Positions 1-4,356 of a stretch of DNA of 8,378 nt are shown here, one piece after another (the first letter of the stretch is position 1; every line of letters begins with the position of its first letter). Origin of the DNA: Pseudomonadota bacterium (GTDB lineage: Bacteria; Pseudomonadota; Alphaproteobacteria; UBA8366; GCA-2717185); assembly GCA_027619655.1 (NCBI GenBank), contig JAQCHR010000136.1:1-8378 (forward strand), in the 5' to 3' direction. The notes beneath the pieces are model-generated. The model saw only the letters and a program-made list of their open reading frames with translations. It was not told the origin of the DNA and searched no databases. The position numbers and the translations under genes were made by a program.

Positions 1-145
1 CGCCAAGATGCCCGCCGGTCTGCGACACGGCATCGATCGTTTCGGCGCGCAGTTCATCGGCAAGCTGTCGGAGCTTCGATTCTTCCAGTTTACGAATATC
101 GGCTGGATAATTAACCGTGTCCAGCAATGGCGTATTCGGTTTCAC
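1..145 (-). CDS. dxs: 1-deoxy-D-xylulose-5-phosphate synthase (Dxs), N-terminal fragment cut by window edge
   Basis: Dxs is the thiamine-diphosphate enzyme that condenses pyruvate and glyceraldehyde 3-phosphate to DXP, the first step of the MEP isoprenoid pathway, in the cytoplasm. Only the first 48 codons are present; the gene continues past base 1. The visible residues include PLLDTVNYPADIRKL, then LRQLADELRAETIDAVS and TGGHLG, which is the typical opening of bacterial Dxs, with TGGHLG leading into the first cofactor-domain helix. The start is taken as GTG at 143-145 because AAGGAG lies seven bases upstream and the family's usual N-terminus begins here. It is the third gene of the xseB-ispA-dxs operon and starts 19 bases after the ispA stop. 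The family call is firm; whether the rest of the gene is intact cannot be seen. Confidence 0.93.
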   Translation of the reverse strand, partial: MKPNTPLLDTVNYPADIRKLEESKLRQLADELRAETIDAVSQTGGHLG

Positions 146-152
146 GCCGTCT

Positions 153-158
153 CTCCTT
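153..158 (-). promoter_or_regulatory. Ribosome binding site of dxs (AAGGAG)
   Basis: On the minus strand AAGGAG sits seven bases before the GTG at 143-145. It supports this non-ATG start and lies in the short gap after the ispA stop codon, so dxs has its own strong translation signal within the operon. Confidence 0.75.
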
Positions 159-164
159 GTCTTG

Positions 165-1100
165 CTAGCGGCGCCTCTCAACAACGAAAGTCGCAGCATT
201 CCTCAAAAGGTCGGCGGCGCCTTCAAACATGGCCAGATGTTCAACCGCCTGTGCCGCAAGCAGTTTTGCCTGCGCCCGGGCCCGCTCTACACCGAGTATG
301 GAAACGAACGTTCCCTTGCCGGCATCGGCATCCTTGCCGACCGCTTTCCCTGTTTCCTCTATCGTTCCTTCGACGTCAAGCAGATCGTCTGAAATCTGGA
401 ACGCCAGTCCAAGGTCATGGGCGTATCCACGCAGCGCATCCCGTGCGTCCATCGATGCCCGACCCAGGATAGCACCCGCCTCACATGAAAATGCAATGAT
501 GGCGCCCGTTTTCAAGCGTTGCAGGCGGGTAATCGCACCGATATCCAGTTCCACGCTTTCCGCAGCCAGGTCGAGCATCTGCCCGCCGACCATGCCGCGC
601 CCGCCGGCGGCTTTGGCCAGCGCCGAGACAAGCTCGGTGCGGACCTCGGCGTTTTCATGGGTGCGGTGGTCGGCCAGGACCTCGAAGGCGAGGGTCAGCA
701 GGGCGTCGCCGGCAAGGATCGCGGTGGCTTCGTCGAACTGCTTGTGAACCGTCGGTTTGCCGCGCCGCAGGTCGTCGTCGTCCATTGCCGGCAGATCGTC
801 ATGCACCAGCGAATAGCAGTGAACCAGTTCCACCGCGGCTGCCACGCGAAGCGCCGCGGCTTTCTGTACCGAGAACAGCTTTGCACTTTGAACGACAAGG
901 AAGGGCCGGAACCGCTTGCCGCCGCCAAATGTGGCGTACCGCATGGATTCAAAAAGGCGGGATTCCGGACCGTCTGTGACGCCCAACATTCGATCCAGAA
1001 CACTTTCCACATCGCTTGCAGCTTCACGTAGGGCTTTTTCCAGCGCCAATGTCGATGGGGCTAGGCTACTCAATGTTTGCGGGCTCGGTTTTGGCGCCAT
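165..1100 (-). CDS. ispA: Farnesyl diphosphate synthase (geranyltranstransferase), polyprenyl synthetase family
   Basis: The enzyme adds isopentenyl diphosphate units to DMAPP and GPP to make C15 farnesyl diphosphate, precursor of quinone side chains, undecaprenyl phosphate and hopanoids. With the ATG at 1100 it has 311 residues, near the usual bacterial size of about 300. Visible motifs are the GGGKRFRP substrate loop (residues 59-66), the first Asp-rich motif DDLPAMD (101-107) preceded by CYSLVH as in E. coli IspA, KTGA (197-200), GQMLDL (173-178) and the second Asp-rich motif DDLLD (238-242). The Tyr five residues before the first Asp and the two-residue insertion in that motif fit a C15 product. 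The start is uncertain: the ATG overlaps the end of xseB by 35 bases and has AAGG directly against it; in-frame TTG codons at 1124, 1073 and 1049 are alternatives, the last giving a protein that begins nearer the usual family N-terminus. Confidence 0.93.
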   Translation of the reverse strand: MAPKPSPQTLSSLAPSTLALEKALREAASDVESVLDRMLGVTDGPESRLFESMRYATFGGGKRFRPFLVVQSAKLFSVQKAAALRVAAAVELVHCYSLVHDDLPAMDDDDLRRGKPTVHKQFDEATAILAGDALLTLAFEVLADHRTHENAEVRTELVSALAKAAGGRGMVGGQMLDLAAESVELDIGAITRLQRLKTGAIIAFSCEAGAILGRASMDARDALRGYAHDLGLAFQISDDLLDVEGTIEETGKAVGKDADAGKGTFVSILGVERARAQAKLLAAQAVEHLAMFEGAADLLRNAATFVVERRR

Positions 1101-1317
1101 CCTTGCCGAAGGAAATACGTTCAATGCGACTTTTCGCTTCGGTCAATTTGGCTTCACAATGCTTTTTCAGGGCGGCGCCGCGTTCATAGGACGTGATCGC
1201 GTCGTCCAGTTTTGCGTCCCCCGATTCCAGGGACCGGACAATCTGCTCCAGTTCCTTCAGGGCATCTTCGAACCCCATGGAGGCGATACCATCCCGGATA
1301 TCTTCGTTACCCGCCAT
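1066..1317 (-). CDS. xseB: Exodeoxyribonuclease VII small subunit (XseB)
   Basis: XseB is the small, helical subunit that binds the long C-terminal helix of XseA in exonuclease VII, a cytoplasmic single-strand DNA nuclease used in repair. From the ATG at 1317 the protein has 83 residues, close to the 80 of E. coli XseB. The core shows the family pattern FEDALKELEQIVRSLESGD (16-34), then LDDAITSYERG and an amphipathic helix ending in SRIERI. The longer reading frame begins at 1347 and adds ten residues, but it has no ribosome site and would start almost on top of the proximal promoter. The 1317 start has GAAAGG six bases upstream. It is the first gene of the operon and overlaps the assigned ispA start. 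The catalytic partner XseA is not in the window, as is common. Confidence 0.92.
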   Translation of the reverse strand: MAGNEDIRDGIASMGFEDALKELEQIVRSLESGDAKLDDAITSYERGAALKKHCEAKLTEAKSRIERISFGKDGAKTEPANIE

Positions 1318-1323
1318 TACGCG

Positions 1324-1329
1324 CCTTTC
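1324..1329 (-). promoter_or_regulatory. Ribosome binding site deciding the xseB start (GAAAGG)
   Basis: GAAAGG on the minus strand ends six bases before the ATG at 1315-1317. The alternative ATG at 1345-1347 has no comparable purine run upstream, so this site favours the shorter, 83-residue XseB. Confidence 0.6.
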
Positions 1330-1356
1330 AACTGCGACAGTACTCATTCATGCCGA

Positions 1357-1386
1357 AGTCTAGTCATGGGGCGTAGGGCTGTCCAA
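1357..1386 (-). promoter_or_regulatory. Candidate proximal promoter of xseB-ispA-dxs
   Basis: On the minus strand TTGGAC (1386-1381) and TAGACT (1362-1357) are 18 bases apart. The -10 shares four of six bases with the sigma-70 consensus; the -35 keeps the TTG that matters most in alphaproteobacterial promoters. Transcription would begin near 1350, giving a leader of about 33 bases before the ATG at 1317. This is inference from motif matching. Confidence 0.42.
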
Positions 1387-1492
1387 GGCTATGTTCCGCC
1401 GACGATCTGCTTGAGGCGCATTCCGCCCAGCCTTGCGACCGGAACATCAACAGGTAATGAGCGAACTTGGTGTAATTTCCATTAATGATTCT

Positions 1493-1522
1493 TTTATAAG
1501 TGGTCATGTACGGTTTTGACAA
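1493..1522 (-). promoter_or_regulatory. Candidate distal promoter of xseB-ispA-dxs
   Basis: On the minus strand TTGTCA (1522-1517) is followed after 18 bases by TATAAA (1498-1493), or after 17 bases by TTATAA. This is the best sigma-70-like match in the 280-base gap between xseB and the divergent receiver gene. Transcription from it would start near 1486 and leave a leader of about 170 bases. No riboswitch or convincing leader peptide was recognised in that leader. The same gap must also hold the receiver gene's promoter, which I could not identify. Confidence 0.42.
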
Positions 1523-1597
1523 TAACCTGGAGACGTTTGGCCGGGACAACGGTAGAGTTGACCCCGGTCGGGTTGCCAAAAAAAGAAAGCTGACGAC

Positions 1598-1966
1598 ATG
1601 AAAACGTGTCTGGTGGTCGATGATTCTGATGCTATTCGCAGTATCGCCCGCGGAATACTTGAAAGCCTTAGCCTCAATGTCGTGGAAGCGGCTGATGGAC
1701 AGAAGGCTCTCGAAATCTGTACCAATGCAATGCCCGACGCCATTTTGCTCGACCGGAACATGCCGGTCATGAACGGCGTGGATTTCCTGCGCGCGTTGCG
1801 CCAGCGCGACGGCGGCGACGGGCCGGTGGTCATATTCTGTACGGGTGAAATTAACGTAAGCCTCATTCAGGAGGCGATATCCGCCGGCGCCGACGACTAT
1901 GTGGCAAAGCCATTCGACAGCGCCATGGTAGAGGAAAAACTGAGCCAGGCCGGCGTCATCGGGTGA
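1598..1966 (+). CDS. Single-domain response regulator (CheY-like receiver)
   Basis: This 122-residue protein is a complete receiver domain without an output domain. Phosphotransfer residues are all present: acidic pair D8-D9 in VVDDSD, phospho-acceptor D52 in LLDRNMPVMNG, T82, Y101 at the aromatic switch position, and K104-P105 after GADDYVAKP. It should therefore be phosphorylated by a histidine kinase or phosphotransferase and act by protein contact, as CheY or DivK do. No kinase, chemotaxis or flagellar gene is adjacent, so its pathway cannot be assigned. The start ATG has a GAAAG run at 1585-1589, eight bases upstream. It is transcribed alone, away from xseB and towards the deacetylase-like gene, and ends at a hairpin. 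The family is certain; the specific role is unknown. Confidence 0.93.
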   Translation: MKTCLVVDDSDAIRSIARGILESLSLNVVEAADGQKALEICTNAMPDAILLDRNMPVMNGVDFLRALRQRDGGDGPVVIFCTGEINVSLIQEAISAGADDYVAKPFDSAMVEEKLSQAGVIG

Positions 1967-1970
1967 GATG

Positions 1971-1997
1971 CGGTCGTTACCGCAAAAGTAGCGACCG
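1971..1997 (+). terminator. Hairpin between convergent genes, probable terminator of the receiver gene
   Basis: CGGTCGTTAC (1971-1980) pairs with GTAGCGACCG (1988-1997) over ten bases, with one G-U wobble, around the seven-base loop CGCAAAA. It begins five bases after the receiver's TGA. The bases that follow on the plus strand (GTTATTG) are only moderately T-rich, and no T run follows on the minus strand. It may act as a terminator for the receiver and as a transcript-end stem for the opposing gene. Confidence 0.6.
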
Positions 1998-2012
1998 GTT
2001 ATTGCCGCCCTT

Positions 2013-2942
2013 TCAGGCCTGCATCAGCCCCTGCACATGAATGGAGACGCAGCGGGCCAGCGCGTCCAGGTCATAGCCGCCTTCGAGGGCGGACACGATG
2101 CGACCACCGCAACATATATCCGCGACGCGCGCCAGTTCACCGGTCACCCATCGGTAGTCGTCGTCCGTGAGCCGCAGTCCGGCCAGGGGATCGTCCCGGT
2201 GGGCATCGAATCCGGCGGAAACCAGCAGGAATTCGGGCGCGAAGCGCTGCAAAGCGGGCAACACCCTGAGGGTCATTGCCTCTCTGAACAGATCCGAACC
2301 CGCACCCGGCGGTAGCGGGGCGTTGACGATATTATTGCGGATACCGGTTTCGCGGGGCGAACCCGTCCCCGGATAAAGCGGCGACTGATGCGTCGACGCG
2401 TAAAACAGGTTCGGGTCGTTCTGGAATGCCGCCTGCGTGCCGTTGCCGTGGTGAACATCGAAATCGACGACGGCAATGCGCTCCATTCCATGCCGGCTGC
2501 GGGCCTGCGCCGCGCCAACAGCGATGCTGTTGAACACGCAAAATCCCATCGGGATGGTCGGCTCCGCATGATGGCCGGGCGGCCGGATCGCGCAAAAGGC
2601 ATTTTTTACCGTGCCCGCGACCACATTATCGACCGCGGCACAGACAGCGCCGGCGGCGCGAAGAACCGCTTCTCCTGATGCGGGCGAAACAACGGTATCG
2701 GCGTCGATCCGCGCATAGCCCTGTTCCGGCATGCCCTCGAGGATCTGCGTTACGTGATCGATCGGGTGGATTCTCGCGATCTGCTCGATGGTTGCCCGGG
2801 GCGCCTCGTATCGCGCCAGCGCGGAAAAACTGTCTTCTTCGAGCGCTGACAGGACGACCTTTAACCGGTCCGGCGATTCGGGGTGGCCCCTGCCGGGATC
2901 GTGCCGCAGGCAGGATTCATGAGTATATAAGGCCGTCGTCAT
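2013..2942 (-). CDS. Histone deacetylase family protein (zinc-dependent deacetylase/amidohydrolase)
   Basis: It belongs to the arginase/deacetylase fold that hydrolyses N-acetyl groups; bacterial members act on acetyl-lysine, acetylpolyamines or unknown amides, so the substrate is open. The 309-residue protein shows GRGHPESPDRL (17-27), the charge-relay pair H124-H125 in IRPPGHHA, zinc ligands D162 and H164 in DFDVHHGNG, the third ligand D246 in SAGFDAH, and the transition-state Tyr Y290 in LEGGYD. All catalytic residues are present, and the motifs resemble class II HDAC-like bacterial enzymes. There is no signal peptide or membrane segment, so it is cytoplasmic. The frame stays open to an earlier start at 3035, but ATG 2942 has AAGGA seven bases upstream and gives the normal family N-terminus. 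It is a lone gene, convergent with the receiver and divergent from the efflux operon. Confidence 0.93.
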   Translation of the reverse strand: MTTALYTHESCLRHDPGRGHPESPDRLKVVLSALEEDSFSALARYEAPRATIEQIARIHPIDHVTQILEGMPEQGYARIDADTVVSPASGEAVLRAAGAVCAAVDNVVAGTVKNAFCAIRPPGHHAEPTIPMGFCVFNSIAVGAAQARSRHGMERIAVVDFDVHHGNGTQAAFQNDPNLFYASTHQSPLYPGTGSPRETGIRNNIVNAPLPPGAGSDLFREAMTLRVLPALQRFAPEFLLVSAGFDAHRDDPLAGLRLTDDDYRWVTGELARVADICCGGRIVSALEGGYDLDALARCVSIHVQGLMQA

Positions 2943-2949
2943 GCAAACA

Positions 2950-2954
2950 TCCTT
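2950..2954 (-). promoter_or_regulatory. Ribosome binding site deciding the deacetylase start (AAGGA)
   Basis: AAGGA on the minus strand lies seven bases before the ATG at 2940-2942. It favours this start over the 31-codon longer frame from 3035, whose extra residues look unlike any deacetylase N-terminus and overlap the likely promoter. Confidence 0.65.
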
Positions 2955-2996
2955 GTCGCCGATAGGTTTTTTGCTGCGGTGCGGTGTGTTATGATG

Positions 2997-3006
2997 GCAT
3001 GCATGC
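2997..3006. repeat. Perfect 10-base palindrome GCATGCATGC
   Basis: The ten bases read the same on both strands and sit immediately downstream of the candidate -10 of the deacetylase promoter, about where transcription would start. The position would suit an operator, but such a short site can occur by chance. Confidence 0.35.
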
Positions 3007-3035
3007 AATATTCCGCGCATTGGCGTGCACGTCAA
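3007..3035 (-). promoter_or_regulatory. Candidate promoter of the deacetylase gene
   Basis: On the minus strand TTGACG (3035-3030) and AATATT (3012-3007) are 17 bases apart. The -35 matches five of six consensus bases; the -10 matches three, including the important second A and last T. The start would be near 3000, leaving a leader of about 58 bases. Confidence 0.42.
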
Positions 3036-3079
3036 AGTTATTGCTGGATTATCGCCTTCGATTCAGGGATTATTCGCGC

Positions 3080-3101
3080 GTAAAGATATAGTAATTTTTA
3101 C
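3080..3101. promoter_or_regulatory. AT-rich inverted repeat upstream of the efflux operon
   Basis: GTAAA (3080-3084) and TTTAC (3097-3101) form an inverted repeat with 12 bases between, in an AT-rich patch running to about 3113 within GC-rich surroundings. The patch lies 58-91 bases before the adaptor's ATG, so it could hold the pump promoter or a regulator site. No well-spaced -35/-10 pair was found there. Confidence 0.25.
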
Positions 3102-3160
3102 ACTTAATATTGAATGCACTTGCGGTTCCGGGACGGATTGATTGGTTCGTTGCCGGTATT

Positions 3161-3164
3161 GAGG
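3161..3164 (+). promoter_or_regulatory. Ribosome binding site deciding the adaptor start (GAGG)
   Basis: GAGG lies six bases before the ATG at 3171. The earlier in-frame ATG at 3114 has no such site and would put 19 unusual residues before a normal signal peptide. Confidence 0.55.
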
Positions 3165-3170
3165 TCAGGT

Positions 3171-4343
3171 ATGAGCAGATTTTGTATTGCAACGCCCGGG
3201 GTGGCAAACGCGTTGCGGGCAGGTGGCATGGTAGTCATGGCGGCGCTGATGCCGCTTGCCGCCATGGCGCAAAACATGGCCGCATCGGTAAAGGTCGATA
3301 TCGTTGCCGAAGAGCCCCTGTCGCAGACTTCGCCTGTTATTGGACGTTTCGTATCCAAGCAGACCGGCATTGTCGCGGCGCTGATGCGCGGGCCCGTCGG
3401 GGACGTTGCGGTGGCTGTCGGCGATCGGGTCAGGAAAGGCGACGTTCTTGCCAGCCTGGTAACGGAACGGATCCGCTGGAGCCGGGAACTGGCGGCGGCC
3501 GAACTCAAGGCCAAACAGGCAAGCCTGAGGACGGCCAAGGCGCAGCTGGCGCTGACGGAACAGGAACTCGCCCGGCTGGCGAATCTCCGGAATTCAGCGG
3601 CGTTTTCGCAGGCCCGCCATGAAGACAAACGCAATGAAGTAACGAAATTTCTCAGTGAAGTCGGGGAGCGCGAGGCGGAGGTCAGCAGCGCCGCCGCGGA
3701 ATTGCGGCTGGCGGAGATCGATCTATATAACGCCGAGATTCGCGCGCCCTACAATGCCGTCGTGTCGGAAAAGCATGTGGCGCCCGGGGTGTATCTCAAT
3801 GTGGGCGATCCGGTGGTGACTTTGATCAACGAGGAAGCGCTTGAAATCGAGGCAAATGTTCCAGCGGAACGTATCAGCGGCCTCATCCCCGGCCGCAGCG
3901 TGGATATCAAGCTCGACAACGACATGATTCAGAAGGCGACCGTCAGGGCGCTGGTGCCAAGCGAAAATACGCTGACGAGAACCAGGCCCGTTCGATTCAG
4001 TCAGGCGTTCGACGTTACGTTCGCCACAGAACAGGCACTGGCGATGAACCAGAGCGTGACGGTTATGGTGCCCCTTGGAAAGCCGCGCGATGTCGTGTCC
4101 GTGCACAAGGACGGCGTCATTCCGCGGGGTGGAAAGAACATCGTGTTTGTTGTCGAAGGCGGCAAGGCAATGCTGCGCGAGGTGCAACTGGGCAGTGCGG
4201 TCGGCAACCGCTTCGAGGTGCTGGACGGATTGAAGACAGGCGATGCCATCGTCATTCGCGGCAACGAGCGGCTTCAACCCGGACAACCCGTGACGTATGA
4301 AGGCATGCCGAAGGACGAAGCGGCGGCTTTGTCAAAGCCGTAA
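3171..4343 (+). CDS. RND efflux periplasmic adaptor (membrane fusion protein)
   Basis: The adaptor bridges an RND permease in the inner membrane and an outer-membrane channel. The 390-residue protein opens with a signal peptide: Arg at 3 and 16, a hydrophobic run at 18-33, and a likely cut after AMA (31-33). The order is then the family's: first half of the lipoyl domain (GPVGDVAVAVGDRVRKGDVL, about residues 76-95), a long charged alpha-helical hairpin (about 100-188) rich in Ala, Glu and Leu, the second lipoyl half beginning IRAPYNAVVSEKHVAPGVYL, a beta-barrel part around LEIEANVPAERISGL, and a C-terminal membrane-proximal part with RFEVLDGLKTGDAIVIRG. There is no Cys suited to lipidation at the cut site, so it is probably a soluble or peripherally attached adaptor. 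It ends 13 bases before the permease and is surely co-transcribed with it. The substrate is not predictable. Confidence 0.93.
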   Translation: MSRFCIATPGVANALRAGGMVVMAALMPLAAMAQNMAASVKVDIVAEEPLSQTSPVIGRFVSKQTGIVAALMRGPVGDVAVAVGDRVRKGDVLASLVTERIRWSRELAAAELKAKQASLRTAKAQLALTEQELARLANLRNSAAFSQARHEDKRNEVTKFLSEVGEREAEVSSAAAELRLAEIDLYNAEIRAPYNAVVSEKHVAPGVYLNVGDPVVTLINEEALEIEANVPAERISGLIPGRSVDIKLDNDMIQKATVRALVPSENTLTRTRPVRFSQAFDVTFATEQALAMNQSVTVMVPLGKPRDVVSVHKDGVIPRGGKNIVFVVEGGKAMLREVQLGSAVGNRFEVLDGLKTGDAIVIRGNERLQPGQPVTYEGMPKDEAAALSKP

Positions 4344-4356
4344 GCGGTGTATTGAT

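Noticed and set aside
1448..1482. Possible 11-codon leader peptide (MEITPSSLITC) upstream of xseB
   Set aside because: The ATG would lie within a few bases of the predicted distal transcript start, there is no ribosome site, and there is no run of regulatory codons or attenuator stem.
1516..1521. TTGACA on the plus strand as a -35 for the receiver gene
   Set aside because: No acceptable -10 hexamer lies 16-18 bases downstream; the bases there are GC-rich. An EcfG-type GGAAC at 1441 also lacks its partner element.
1364..1579. 71-codon minus-strand open frame in the xseB upstream region
   Set aside because: It spans both candidate promoters, has no good ribosome site and no recognisable motif, and the region is better explained as regulatory.
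2943..3035. Extended deacetylase N-terminus from the frame start at 3035
   Set aside because: The extra 31 residues do not look like any deacetylase start and overlap the candidate promoter; ATG 2942 has AAGGA seven bases upstream.
3114..3170. Extended adaptor N-terminus from the ATG at 3114
   Set aside because: It would place 19 residues ahead of a normal signal peptide and lacks a ribosome site, whereas ATG 3171 has GAGG at good spacing.
3723..4286. 187-codon open frame on the minus strand inside the adaptor gene
   Set aside because: It is antisense to conserved adaptor domains and has no recognisable motif or ribosome site; a shadow of GC-rich codon bias.
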